From positions 1,426,001-1,490,000 of the forward strand of contig NZ_CP047358.1 in the NCBI RefSeq assembly GCF_030408855.1: a stretch of DNA of 64,000 nt, read 5' to 3'. Source of the stretch: Corynebacterium glaucum. Its GTDB lineage: Bacteria; Actinomycetota; Actinomycetes; Mycobacteriales; Mycobacteriaceae. This document shows, one piece after another, positions 55,874 to 64,000 of the stretch (positions are counted from its first letter, which is position 1; each line of letters starts with the position of its first letter). Position numbers and translations under genes: made by a program. Below the pieces are notes generated by a model. The model did no database searches. It saw only the letters and a program-made list of their open reading frames with translations, and was not told the origin of the DNA.

Positions 55874-56986
55874 ATGCTTACCGCACTGCAGTATGTGCCC
55901 CGGCCAGGCGCAACCCCGGACAATCCGGACGCCGCCGTCGGGGCCTACGCATTCTCGGCCACCCTGGCCATCCAAGACATCACTGGGCTTGCAACCTCGG
56001 GGATCACGACCGCGCACGTCGCCAAGCGACTCGAAAACTCCACCGAATCGCGCGCGTACCTCTTCGCGCTCACCTCTCGCACAGCCCCGCGCCCGGTCAC
56101 CGAGCTCGGCTTTCCCGAACTTACCGACGATGACCTCCTTGACATCGACGCCTGGGTTTTCATCTCGCTGCCGCTGCTCGAAGACCTCCAAGTCATCGAA
56201 GCCAACGTCACCCTCGACGCCTCCATCGCCCCACTGCCCGGAGAGGAGGTTCCGCGAGCGCCGTGGTTCGGGGCTTTTTCGCTTATCGACGCCCTGTCCA
56301 ACGCCCTTTCTCGCCCCATCCGCCACCTCTGGGTGACGCATCCAGAGGGCGAGTTCACCCCGCCCGGCGCGGTCGAAGCCGGCTACGCCCCGGCATTCCG
56401 CGAAGACCAGGCCGTCTTCGAAGCCGCTGCCGTCGAGACCTTGGCCGGTGGTTCCGGAGACGGCCTGTCTATCCAGGTGGTGGAGGGTCCCGGTTTCGCG
56501 GGATTCACAGCAGGTGTCGGTTCGGCGAGCGCAGATGCGGAACAGTTCGCAGCGCTGCTCACCGCCGCGTCGCGCGACTACCCGCGCGGTGAACTTGCGC
56601 TTGAACCCATCGTGTGGGACTTGCAGCGCATCACCGACGCCGGTGCGCGCCTCCAAGACCGCGGCGGCAACCAGCTCACCGGCATCTGCCGCGCCAGCCT
56701 TCCAGGCCAAAATGACCGCATTGTGGGGATCTGCGAGGCGGTCCACTACACCTCCGACTCCGACGCCGTGTGTGAACTCGGACTGATCTACGTACTGCCC
56801 GAGTTTCGCGGCCGGGGCATCGGCGAAGCGCTGATCCGCGAAACGGTTTCCGCGGCGCGGAAAATCTGGGAAGACCTCGAGACGGTCTACTGCTCCTACC
56901 CCGCTGGTTCCGCCCCCGCAGAATCGATCATGCGCGCACTCAATGCTGCCGTCGTCTCATCGACGACGGCGTGGCAGCGTTGCTAA
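55874..56986 (+). CDS. GNAT-family N-acetyltransferase with long N-terminal region
   Basis: 370 residues. The C-terminal ~80 residues have the acetyl-CoA motif A of GNAT: LGLIYVLPEFRGRGIGEALI (RxGxGxA-like). The first ~270 residues are acidic, predicted alpha/beta, with no match I can name; they may hold a second degenerate GNAT domain. No ribosome-binding site is clear at the ATG. The stop overlaps that of the HicB-like gene as CTAA. Substrate unknown. Confidence 0.72.
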   Translation: MLTALQYVPRPGATPDNPDAAVGAYAFSATLAIQDITGLATSGITTAHVAKRLENSTESRAYLFALTSRTAPRPVTELGFPELTDDDLLDIDAWVFISLPLLEDLQVIEANVTLDASIAPLPGEEVPRAPWFGAFSLIDALSNALSRPIRHLWVTHPEGEFTPPGAVEAGYAPAFREDQAVFEAAAVETLAGGSGDGLSIQVVEGPGFAGFTAGVGSASADAEQFAALLTAASRDYPRGELALEPIVWDLQRITDAGARLQDRGGNQLTGICRASLPGQNDRIVGICEAVHYTSDSDAVCELGLIYVLPEFRGRGIGEALIRETVSAARKIWEDLETVYCSYPAGSAPAESIMRALNAAVVSSTTAWQRC

Positions 56987-57360
56987 CCCGCGGCGAGCGC
57001 AGCCGCACGCTGGTACGAAACACCCAGCAACGTTCCCATTTCGCGGACCGTGAACCCATGAGCCTTCATCTGCTCCACGAATTTTCTGCTCGCCGCGGAT
57101 GCGCGATCTGCCGCCTCAGCAGCCTCACGTTTTGAAGCCATTGCTTCGCTGCGCAGTACCTCAAGCTCCGCACCGAGCACGGGCTCGATTGCGATTTCGA
57201 ACTCGGACTCATCAAGCCCGGACATGTACGCAATCGCTTCGCTGACCTCGTCTCTTGCCCGATCCAGCCGCCGGGTCTGCGACACAACGCCAAGTTCTTT
57301 GCACTCCAGCACCCAAACCGGTCCACGTCCGCGCTCCGCGGTCACTGTGAAAATCCTCAT
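56983..57360 (-). CDS. Orphan HicB-like antitoxin-type protein
   Basis: 125 residues from ATG 57360 (another in-frame start is at 57372). Residues 1-65 resemble the HicB beta-sheet domain (MRIFTVTAERGRGPVWVLEC; TRRLDRARDEVSEAIAYMSG). A charged helix follows (residues about 70-100), then a short helix-turn-helix-like end (MKAHGFTVREMGTLLGVSYQ). No HicA toxin lies on either side: upstream is an intergenic stretch and downstream the convergent GNAT gene. It could be a solitary regulator. Confidence 0.7.
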   Translation of the reverse strand: MRIFTVTAERGRGPVWVLECKELGVVSQTRRLDRARDEVSEAIAYMSGLDESEFEIAIEPVLGAELEVLRSEAMASKREAAEAADRASAASRKFVEQMKAHGFTVREMGTLLGVSYQRAAALAAG

Positions 57361-57372
57361 TACCGCCACCAA

Positions 57373-57595
57373 CCCTTTCCCAATTCGTCAGTTACTACCG
57401 CAGACCTTTTCACCCCGTCAACCCCCCACCCAAGCTTTAGTCAACCTCCGTGGACTTACAGCTTCTTTTGAGTACGTATGGGGATTAGACGCGGCTAGAG
57501 TCGGGCGGGTTCCGGTACGGAAGTCTTGCTTGGGTCCGAGCCCGGTCTAGCGGTGGTTCGAACGACCACCGTACGGGACCACCGAAGGTCCGTCG
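57373..57595. other. Intergenic stretch between the HicB-like gene and tctA
   Basis: 223 bp with no convincing gene. It carries hairpin CGGTGGT/ACCACCG (57551-57557 with 57565-57571) and a second stem GGACC/GGTCC (57576-57580 with 57586-57590) just past the tctA stop, together a likely terminator zone without a T-run. Confidence 0.55.
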
Positions 57596-59167
57596 TTAAG
57601 CTCGATGCTCTTCAGTCAGCTCTGCCTCCTCGAAGGCGGCATCTACCGCTGCCTCTTTGCCTTCGTTGTTTCGCCGGATGTTTCGCAGGTGCTGCACCAC
57701 AGAGATCGCGATCGCTGCGAACAGCATGAGGTAGATGCCAATGGTGATTGGCGATGAGTAGAGAGCGCCGATGTCGCCCTCCGACACAGCCAGCGCGCGG
57801 CGCAACTCGGTTTCAGCAAGCGGCCCGAGAATCACACCGATCAGAAGCGGTGCGAGCGGGACCTCGTAGCGTCGCATGAGGAAACCGAGGAAGCCGAGCA
57901 CCAGCAGGATGATCAGGTCTGTCTGTGACGCTGAAATGGCGTAAATACCCAGTGCAGCAACCACGGTGATTCCTGCGTACAAGTAGTGCTGGGGGATGTA
58001 GAGCAGTCGCGCCCAAAGCGGAGCCAGAAATAGGTTCAGCGCGAGCAGCACTACAAGTGCGATGAACAGCGACGCGAGCAACGTCCAGACCAGCTCACCG
58101 GAGCGCTCGAAAAGCAACGGGCCGGGCTGCATGCCGTATTGCTGGAAGGCGGCCAGCATGATTGCCGCAGTTGCCGAGGTGGGCAATCCGAGTGCGAGCA
58201 GCGTACCCATGGCAGTACCGGCGGTTGCGTTGCCGGCAGCTTCCGGGGCCGCCAAACCTTTGATGGAGCCGGTGGTGCCAAATTCCGGATCCCCGTTTCG
58301 CTTGGCCAAAGACTTCTCCGTACCGTAGGCTAGGAAAGTCGGCACCTCCGCACCACCTGCCGGAATCATGCCGAAAGGAGCTCCAAATGCGGTGCCGCGC
58401 AACCAGGCCGGCAGTGCCTTTTTGAAGTCAGCCCAAGAAAGCCGAGCGATGCCGTTCGAGGAGAGCTTCAAAGCGTCTGGGTCACGCTTGATGCGTGAAG
58501 CGATATGGAACACTTCCCCGATCGCAAGGATGCCGACGGTGATGACCACAAGATCGATGCCGTCAAAGAGCTGCGGGACGCCGAATGTGTATCGAGGAGT
58601 TCCGGAAGGCGCATCGATACCGACGAACGACAGAGACAGGCCGATTGCAAGCGCCGCGAGGCCGCGGATGATCGAATCCGCGACGACCGAAGAGATTGCC
58701 GCAAACGCAAACAGCGCGAGGGCGAAGTATTCTGCGGGGCCGAACTGGGTCGCCAGCTTGACCATGTAGGGAGCGAAGAATACAACCAGCGTCATTGAGA
58801 TAAGGCCACCGATAAAGGCACCGATAGCGGCTGTGGCCAGAGCTTTCGCCGCCTGCCCGTTGCGCGCCATCCGGTGGCCTTCAAACGTTGACGCGATTGC
58901 AGAACCCTGTCCAGGGGTATTCAACAAGATTCCAGCGGTGGAGTCGCCAAACAGCCCGCCGAAGTAGATCCCGGCGAACATAATGAACGCTGCTGTCGGA
59001 TCGAGGGCGAAGGTGATCGGAAGCAGCAGCGCCACCGCCATCGACGATCCGAGGCCCGGGAGCACGCCCACTGCGGTGCCAAGCACGGCACCAATGAGGA
59101 CGAAGAGCAAGTTGTATGGAGTGATCGCAGCTGCGAACCCCTCCATCAGTTGCGTGATTTGATCCAT
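57596..59167 (-). CDS. tctA: Tripartite tricarboxylate transporter, large membrane subunit TctA
   Basis: 523 residues from ATG 59167, which shares one base with the tctB stop (TGATG). About 12 hydrophobic segments. Conserved regions include GLGSSMAVALLLPITFALDP, GGLFGDSTAGILLNTPGQGS (substrate-loop region), FGMIPAGGAEVPTFLAYGTE and LGLPTSATAAIMLAAFQQYG. It forms the Na+-driven channel of a citrate/tricarboxylate importer with TctB and TctC. The frame is open upstream to 59335 but the ATG fits the family. Confidence 0.93.
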   Translation of the reverse strand: MDQITQLMEGFAAAITPYNLLFVLIGAVLGTAVGVLPGLGSSMAVALLLPITFALDPTAAFIMFAGIYFGGLFGDSTAGILLNTPGQGSAIASTFEGHRMARNGQAAKALATAAIGAFIGGLISMTLVVFFAPYMVKLATQFGPAEYFALALFAFAAISSVVADSIIRGLAALAIGLSLSFVGIDAPSGTPRYTFGVPQLFDGIDLVVITVGILAIGEVFHIASRIKRDPDALKLSSNGIARLSWADFKKALPAWLRGTAFGAPFGMIPAGGAEVPTFLAYGTEKSLAKRNGDPEFGTTGSIKGLAAPEAAGNATAGTAMGTLLALGLPTSATAAIMLAAFQQYGMQPGPLLFERSGELVWTLLASLFIALVVLLALNLFLAPLWARLLYIPQHYLYAGITVVAALGIYAISASQTDLIILLVLGFLGFLMRRYEVPLAPLLIGVILGPLAETELRRALAVSEGDIGALYSSPITIGIYLMLFAAIAISVVQHLRNIRRNNEGKEAAVDAAFEEAELTEEHRA

Positions 59168-59766
59168 CACAGGCCTCCAAAGATCCCAGCGGGAAGGTTC
59201 AGCCCAAGCACACCGCCGAAAATGAGCTGCACCGAAGACGAGACGATGAGCGCGATCCAGATGTCGAATACCGGCCGCGTCGAACCGAGGAAATACGCAA
59301 TCGCCCAAAACAGCGCTGCAGCCGAGATAACCCACCCCGCGTACGGGAGAATGAGCACAAAGGCAAGGAACGAGAACACGACCGGCAGCAATGTCTTCCA
59401 GTCAGAATGGAACTGCTCGCTTGTCGACGATGTGGCGGACGCTTCTTCATACCTACTGAGGTCGTGCAACATGTCCACAGACAGTTCTGTTGCAGACTCA
59501 GGGACGGTCGGCTGGATCGCGATCGGTTTGCGGAAGATGTCGATCGCGTACGCCACGGCAATGACCACCAGTGCTCCGGCGACGATGAACGGGACGAATT
59601 TCGGACCCGGCCGAGCCGTGGAGGCCACCTCCCAGGTTGAGGCATCAAAGATAAGCACCGCGGCGAGGATAAGGAGCAGTCCCACCATGACCAGCTCACT
59701 GCGACCGTGCAATGCTCCACGTCGTACGGTGTTGGCGGGAGTAGAAGAATTCACAACAGTTGACAT
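59167..59766 (-). CDS. tctB: Tripartite tricarboxylate transporter, small membrane subunit TctB
   Basis: 199 residues with about four hydrophobic segments (LVMVGLLLILAAVLIFDAST; FIVAGALVVIAVAYAIDIF; LLPVVFSFLAFVLILPYAGW; IALIVSSSVQLIFGGVLGL) and a charged Ser/Thr-rich loop between the second and third. It follows the TctB pattern. It sits 2 nt after the tctC stop and overlaps tctA by 1 nt, so the three are tightly coupled. Confidence 0.9.
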   Translation of the reverse strand: MSTVVNSSTPANTVRRGALHGRSELVMVGLLLILAAVLIFDASTWEVASTARPGPKFVPFIVAGALVVIAVAYAIDIFRKPIAIQPTVPESATELSVDMLHDLSRYEEASATSSTSEQFHSDWKTLLPVVFSFLAFVLILPYAGWVISAAALFWAIAYFLGSTRPVFDIWIALIVSSSVQLIFGGVLGLNLPAGIFGGL

Positions 59767-59768
59767 CG

Positions 59769-60755
59769 CTACAGCCCCAACTCCTTGACCAGATCACGTG
59801 TGCGCAACGACTCGGAGTCGATGAAATCCTCGAGCTCGTCACCCGCCATGTACGTCCCAAACCACCCGTTTCGTTGCACTGCGTCCTGCCACTCCTCCGA
59901 CTGTTCCATTTCGGTCAGAATGTCGACGAGTTCTCGCTTTTCCTCGTCCGAGATACCGGGAGGCGCGAGGAAGCCTCGCCAGTTCGCCATCTCGACTGGT
60001 ACACCCAACTCGGTCAAGGTCGGGATGTCGGGAGCAACTTCGAGACGCTCGGGAGAGGAGATGGCGAGTGCCCGCATCGTCCCGGACTCGAGTTGGTCCG
60101 CAAAGTCGTTGTAACCGGTCACGCCGATTTCGGTGGTTCTCGATAGCAAGGCTGACAAGACTTCACCGCCGCCGGAGTACGCGACAAAGTTCACGTCGCG
60201 TGGTTCGATGCCTTGGGTTCTGCCGACTTCAGAAATCGCGAGATGTTCGACCGAGCCGAGTGAACCGCCCGCGATCGCAAACCCCTTCGGGTTTTCTTTC
60301 CAGGCAGCCAACACGTCATCGAACGTCTTGTACGGGGAGTCAGCGGGGACGACAACGATGATGTAATCGTCTGCGAGTCTCACGAGTGGAGTCGCATCCT
60401 GGATACTGACGGCAGAACGGTTGATCTCAACGCCACCGACCATTGCCGCACCGGTTGCCATGATGGTCGAGGAGTCGCCTTGCATCTGGACGAGCTGCCT
60501 GAGTCCAATCGTTCCTCCAGCGCCTGGGATGTTAACCACCTTGGCGTTGTTCACGAGGTTTTCACCACGCATCGCTGCTTGCGATTCACGCGAGAATCCA
60601 TCCCATCCTCCGCCGACTGCGGCTGGAGCAATGATCGTGAGGTTCGAACGAGCAAGTCCTGTCTCGCTCGATTGCGCGGCCTGTGCAAGCGCACCGCCAG
60701 TGAGCGCTATGGCGACGATCGCCGCCCCCACCTGAGCGAACTTTCCCAAGTTCAT
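59769..60755 (-). CDS. tctC: Tripartite tricarboxylate transporter, extracytoplasmic binding protein TctC
   Basis: 328 residues, secreted: signal peptide MNLGKFAQVGAAIVAIALTG with cleavage near AQAAQS. No lipobox cysteine. Bug-family features: IIAPAAVGGGWDGFSRE, VNIPGAGGTIGLRQL and VAYSGGGEVLSALLS. It binds citrate or a related carboxylate. The ATG at 60755 has GGGAGG right against it, so a GTG at 60773 is an alternative start. First gene of the tctCBA operon. A citAB-type two-component system, known beside tctCBA in C. glutamicum, is not present here. Confidence 0.92.
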   Translation of the reverse strand: MNLGKFAQVGAAIVAIALTGGALAQAAQSSETGLARSNLTIIAPAAVGGGWDGFSRESQAAMRGENLVNNAKVVNIPGAGGTIGLRQLVQMQGDSSTIMATGAAMVGGVEINRSAVSIQDATPLVRLADDYIIVVVPADSPYKTFDDVLAAWKENPKGFAIAGGSLGSVEHLAISEVGRTQGIEPRDVNFVAYSGGGEVLSALLSRTTEIGVTGYNDFADQLESGTMRALAISSPERLEVAPDIPTLTELGVPVEMANWRGFLAPPGISDEEKRELVDILTEMEQSEEWQDAVQRNGWFGTYMAGDELEDFIDSESLRTRDLVKELGL

Positions 60756-60773
60756 CCTCCCTGTATCTAGCAC

Positions 60774-61308
60774 AGCACTAGACCACTCGGCAGAGTGTGT
60801 CCTTCGCCACTAATCGGAATCGATGTGGGAGACAATACTGGATGGGTGGTGATCGACGTAACAGATCCCCCGAATAAACTTTCCCGCTTTGGTGGCGCTT
60901 GTGTCGCTCCGCTGCACGGTCCCGACGATCGTCGATGCGCAGCGGCTTCAGCTTCTGGACATCTGATCACTCGGCGCCGACCCAACGTCAAGCTCTGCAA
61001 ACTTGAGATGCCAGAGAAGTCGGCCCCCGTTCCGCAGGCACGGTGAGATTTCTGCTGATCTGGCCTCGCCCTACCCAGTGCGGAAAGCTTTAACCAGCCG
61101 ACGCCCGCGGCGGTTCTCACCAACAGTTCTTTTCAACGTCCAACGCCGTCCATAAGTAATTCCTTAGCCGCTAATCCATATTTACCCGCAATTTAAGGGT
61201 TCATTAACCGAGTATTCCCTGAGATTTCTTAATTCGCGCTTAATCTGCGGTTCGTTGCACGTTGCCAACGCCCTCCCTACTCAACGCCACAGATTGGACT
61301 AATTACCG
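60774..61308. other. Long intergenic stretch between divergent tctC and the ABC importer
   Basis: 535 bp. I see no convincing gene: the short frames at 60795-61046 (+) and 60767-61123 (-) have no start signals or recognisable protein. The segment from about 61130 to 61260 is markedly AT-rich with repeated TTAA cores and probably holds the promoter(s) of the importer operon and regulator sites. No tRNA or clear riboswitch seen. Confidence 0.6.
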
Positions 61309-62832
61309 ATGAAGAAGAAGTTCGCGGCTATTGCCGCGTTCGCGCTCGTGCTCAGCGGTTGCAGCCCCCAGGAGCCCACCCAGAATGCCAACCAAGGAGA
61401 CTCCGATCCGGCAACTGGTGTCGCTAACCCGGATGCGGTTGTGAACCTTGGTTTCCTTCTGGAGCCCTCGGGCATTGATCCGACTACCGTCTCAGGCGCT
61501 GCACTGGATCAACTTGTGGACGACAACGTGTACGAGGGCTTGGTGCGACGCATGCCCTCTGGTGACCTTGAACCCACCCTCGCTGAATCCTGGGATGTTT
61601 CCGACGACGGTTTGACCTACACCTTCAGCCTGCGCCAGGGAGTGCAGTTCCACGATGGGTCTGATTTTGACGCAGCAGATGTCGTCGCAACCCTTGAGGC
61701 TTCCTCCGCCGAGGATTCCAAGAACCCGGATGCAAAACTCATGCACGCCTTTGAGTCCGCAACTGAGATCGACGAGAAGACGGTTGAGGTTCGTCTGAAG
61801 GAGAAAGACATTAACTTCCTCGAGGCGATGGGCAGCAAGGCTGCAATGATGGTCCCCTCCGACAACGAGGTTGACCTCACGACGGAGTCGAATGGCACCG
61901 GACCTTTCCGAATTGGTGAGTGGCAGACCGGCAACTTCATCAGCCTCGAGCGAAACGATGACTACTGGGGCGAGCAAGCCGGCGTCAAGGAAGCTGTCTT
62001 TAACTACTACGATGACATCTCCGCAGCTGCTAACGCGCTGACTTCTGGCCAGATCGATATTCTGACCTCTTCGGACGCTGACACCCGTTCCCGCTTTGAG
62101 GGCGACTCCTCTATCCAGACGGTCGAGGGCGACGACACCGCCTACATGACACTCGCCTTCAACCACGAAAACGAAGCGCTCCAGAATAAGGATGTCCGCA
62201 GCGCGATCCGCATGGGAATCGATAAGAACGGTCTGATCGACGCGCTCGGTACGAATGCGACCCGAATCGGCTCGATGGTTTCTCCAGCGCAAGCTTGGTG
62301 GGATGAATCCTTGAACGAAATCGACTCGTACGATCCTGAGGCTGCTCGTGCTCTGCTGCAAAACGCTGGATTCGAAGACCTGAGCCTCAACCTGCGTGTG
62401 GCCAACCAGTACGACCCAGCTGTCAGCGAGTACATCGCTTCTCAGCTGGGCCAGATCGGCATCAATGTGGACATCCAGCCCATGGAGTTCTCTGCTTGGC
62501 TCGACCAGGTGTACCAGAAGAAAGAGTACGACATGACCATGGTGCTTCAGGTCGATCCTTGGACGCTGACGTACTACGGCAACCCGAAGTACTACTGGAA
62601 CTACGACAATGCTGAGGCTCAGCAGCTCACCGACGAAGCGCTGAGCGCTTCCAGCTTCGACGAGCGTGACGAAAAGCTTGGCGAGCTCGCCCGTTTCGTC
62701 TCGGAGGATGCTGCAACGGAGTGGCTTTACAGCCCAAAGGCTACCCAGCACGTGCGTCAGGGGGTCTCCGGCTTCCCTACGGACCGCATCGGCTCTCGTT
62801 ACTACGTCGCCGATATCACTGTCGAGGATTAA
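61309..62832 (+). CDS. ABC transporter substrate-binding lipoprotein, family 5 (peptide/nickel type)
   Basis: 507 residues. Lipoprotein signal: basic MKKK, hydrophobic stretch, LSGC lipobox with the lipidated Cys at about 18. Family 5 features: LEPTLAESWDVSDDGLTYTF, GVQFHDGSDFDAADVVATLE, GTGPFRIGEWQTGNFISLER and RSAIRMGIDKNGLIDAL. It captures an oligopeptide, nickel complex or similar; substrate cannot be decided. Two permeases follow directly. The ATG lacks a strong ribosome-binding site. Confidence 0.92.
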   Translation: MKKKFAAIAAFALVLSGCSPQEPTQNANQGDSDPATGVANPDAVVNLGFLLEPSGIDPTTVSGAALDQLVDDNVYEGLVRRMPSGDLEPTLAESWDVSDDGLTYTFSLRQGVQFHDGSDFDAADVVATLEASSAEDSKNPDAKLMHAFESATEIDEKTVEVRLKEKDINFLEAMGSKAAMMVPSDNEVDLTTESNGTGPFRIGEWQTGNFISLERNDDYWGEQAGVKEAVFNYYDDISAAANALTSGQIDILTSSDADTRSRFEGDSSIQTVEGDDTAYMTLAFNHENEALQNKDVRSAIRMGIDKNGLIDALGTNATRIGSMVSPAQAWWDESLNEIDSYDPEAARALLQNAGFEDLSLNLRVANQYDPAVSEYIASQLGQIGINVDIQPMEFSAWLDQVYQKKEYDMTMVLQVDPWTLTYYGNPKYYWNYDNAEAQQLTDEALSASSFDERDEKLGELARFVSEDAATEWLYSPKATQHVRQGVSGFPTDRIGSRYYVADITVED

Positions 62833-62835
62833 TCG

Positions 62836-63855
62836 GTGACCAATCCTGTGGCCGCTGATGCGAGCACTCGGGCAGAGAAAGAACAGACACTCAAGCCTAA
62901 ACGTTCCAGCGGATTGCGAATCATCGCTGGTACCGTGGCCTGGGCCGTGTTCGCCATCCTGATTGCGTCGGTGGTGATCTTCTTCGCGCTCAATACCCTC
63001 CCCGGGGACCCGGCTGTCATCCTAGGTGGTTTGGATGCGTCCCCCGAGCAACTGCAGTTGATTCGGCAGGAGAATGGCTGGGATCGGCCAATCATCGTCC
63101 AGTACTTCGATTGGTTCACTGGGGTTCTCACCGGCGACTTCGGTACGTCACCATTCACCGGCATGTCCGTCACAGATCAACTGGTGAGTAAATTGCAGGT
63201 GACACTTCCCCTCGCAATCGCTTCCCTGGCCCTCGCGCTTGTGATCGCGCTGGTTCTTGGTATTTACGCGGGTGCCCGAGCCGAGTTCGCGGGCGGGAAG
63301 GTCGTGTCGTGGGTATCTCAGATTGGTATCGCTGTCCCGAGCTTTATTGTGGGCATGCTCCTGGTCATGTATGTCGCTGCGCCGCTGAATCTCCCGGCCA
63401 CGGGCTTTCCAAGGCAGGGTTGGGATCAACCAGGGCAGGCGATTCGTTCTCTCATCCTTCCAACGGTGACGCTGGCAATTCCCCAAGCCGCCGCGCTCAC
63501 CCGCTATGTCAGATCCACCATCATTGAACAGCGTGCGCAGGATTACCCCCGGACCGCCCGAGCTCAGGGCTTGAGCCGGTTTCAAACCCTGATGACCCAC
63601 GTGCTGCGAAACTCTTGGCTCCCTTTGCTCGGCGTCCTCGCGCTTGATGCTGCCGCCCTGCTGATGGGCACGGTGGTTGTAGAGCAAGTCTTCGCTCTTC
63701 CTGGCGTAGGGCGCCACCTAGTCAGCAGTGTGACGAACCGCGATATCACCACTGTCCAAGGATTCCTCATGGTGCTCTCTAGCACGGTGATCGTGCTCAT
63801 GATGATTTCAAACCTGCTGGCCCGTCTCCTTGATCCCCGAGTGAGGGTTCGCTGA
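62836..63855 (+). CDS. ABC transporter permease, DppB/OppB family
   Basis: 339 residues from GTG 62836, 3 nt after the binding-protein stop. Six membrane helices and the BPD permease signature (DYPRTARAQGLSRFQTLMTH, the EAA-type loop). NTLPGDPAVILGG and WFTGVLTGDFGTSPFTG are typical of DppB. Residues 1-25 are charged and variable. The stop shares a base with the next start (TGATG). Confidence 0.93.
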   Translation: MTNPVAADASTRAEKEQTLKPKRSSGLRIIAGTVAWAVFAILIASVVIFFALNTLPGDPAVILGGLDASPEQLQLIRQENGWDRPIIVQYFDWFTGVLTGDFGTSPFTGMSVTDQLVSKLQVTLPLAIASLALALVIALVLGIYAGARAEFAGGKVVSWVSQIGIAVPSFIVGMLLVMYVAAPLNLPATGFPRQGWDQPGQAIRSLILPTVTLAIPQAAALTRYVRSTIIEQRAQDYPRTARAQGLSRFQTLMTHVLRNSWLPLLGVLALDAAALLMGTVVVEQVFALPGVGRHLVSSVTNRDITTVQGFLMVLSSTVIVLMMISNLLARLLDPRVRVR

Positions 63856-64000
63856 TGAACTACCAGACAGTTGCTGGACGGCTCGCCGAACTCATCCGTA
63901 ACCCCGCGGGTCTCTTTGGACTCGTGGTGGTCGCGATCATCCTTTTGGGTTTCGCCGTCTCGTTCATTTGGGTTCCCTACGATCCAGCCGCAGTGAACCC
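63855..64000 (+). CDS. ABC transporter permease, DppC/OppC family, 3' part cut by window edge
   Basis: The first 48 residues are present: MNYQTVAGRLAELIRNPAGL then a hydrophobic helix and WVPYDPAAVN, matching the N terminus of DppC-type permeases (an early PYDP motif). It starts by TGATG overlap with the dppB-like gene. ATPase genes should follow outside the window. Confidence 0.85.
   Translation, partial: MNYQTVAGRLAELIRNPAGLFGLVVVAIILLGFAVSFIWVPYDPAAVN

Noticed and set aside
56263..56592. Alternative frame inside the GNAT gene
   Set aside because: Arg/Pro-rich shadow frame without start signal.
57551..57571. tRNA-like T-arm (GGTTCGAAC within a stem)
   Set aside because: The stem-loop register is wrong for a 5-bp T-stem with a 7-nt loop, and no acceptor, D or anticodon arms can be built around it.
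60795..61046. Possible small gene (83 residues, plus) opening MCPSPLIGIDVGDNTGW
   Set aside because: The start of the translation is faintly RNase-H-like, but the rest is basic low-complexity; too weak to call.
60767..61123. Possible small gene (118 residues, minus) in the tctC upstream spacer
   Set aside because: No ribosome-binding site or recognisable domain; it overlaps the tctC start region.

Overview
The window looks like a stretch of core chromosome from a high-GC Corynebacterium. Three things point there. The protein at 18299-18988 carries every metal ligand of C. diphtheriae DtxR at the same residue numbers. The order hemQ - DUF3000 - rnd - dxs - 23S/tRNA uridine methyltransferase - DUF3710 - dut - DUF3093 - DUF4193 - suhB - ppgK - sigA ... 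sigB - dtxR - galE ... oxyR - hrpA - nrdR - divS-like - lexA - sugR - fruK - fruA - ptsH - uraA ... hflX ... dapF - miaA is, as I recall it, that of C. glutamicum and largely of Mycobacterium. The coding style also fits: dense genes, many GTG/TTG starts, and many apparently leaderless genes. No tRNA, rRNA, IS element, phage or CRISPR array is visible.

Layout. 1-10.1 kb: heme (hemQ, cut by the window edge), RNA processing (rnd, uridine methyltransferase), isoprenoid entry (dxs), dUTP clearance (dut), inositol phosphatase (suhB) and polyphosphate glucokinase (ppgK), with several actinobacterial DUFs. 10.1-19.0 kb: the two group 1/2 sigma factors (sigA with a hairpin-rich leader, sigB with a SigH-type promoter), a DEAH helicase coupled to DUF3039, a methyltransferase, D-aminoacyl-tRNA deacylase and dtxR. 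19.0-25.0 kb: galE, DUF4192, PAC2 and a DUF3516 helicase.

25.0-32.6 kb holds what appears to be an accessory insertion: a D-amino-acid dehydrogenase-like flavoenzyme, bifunctional PutA, an amino-acid permease and ornithine cyclodeaminase. Together these could feed ornithine, proline and perhaps D-proline into glutamate. 32.6-34.9 kb is a peroxide-defence block (ahpD, ahpC, divergent oxyR). 34.9-40.7 kb runs hrpA, nrdR, the divS-like gene and lexA, with two candidate LexA boxes. 40.8-45.2 kb is a fructose PTS locus (sugR, fruK, fruA, ptsH) without enzyme I. 45.3-57.4 kb has uraA, nagB, hflX, a Cys/Gly-tailed protein, a membrane protein, two tandem paralogs of unknown function, dapF, miaA, a LigB-like protein, a DUF349 protein, a GNAT enzyme and an orphan HicB-like protein. 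57.6-60.8 kb is a tctCBA tripartite tricarboxylate transporter. From 61.3 kb to the edge is the start of a peptide/nickel-type ABC importer.

The most systematic unexplained signal is regulatory: at twelve genes a TANNNT-like -10 hexamer sits exactly 7-8 nt before the start codon, which predicts leaderless mRNAs and in several cases decides the start. The most interesting candidate system is the ornithine/proline/D-amino-acid cassette. The tandem paralogs and the Cys/Gly-tailed protein are the best unknowns.
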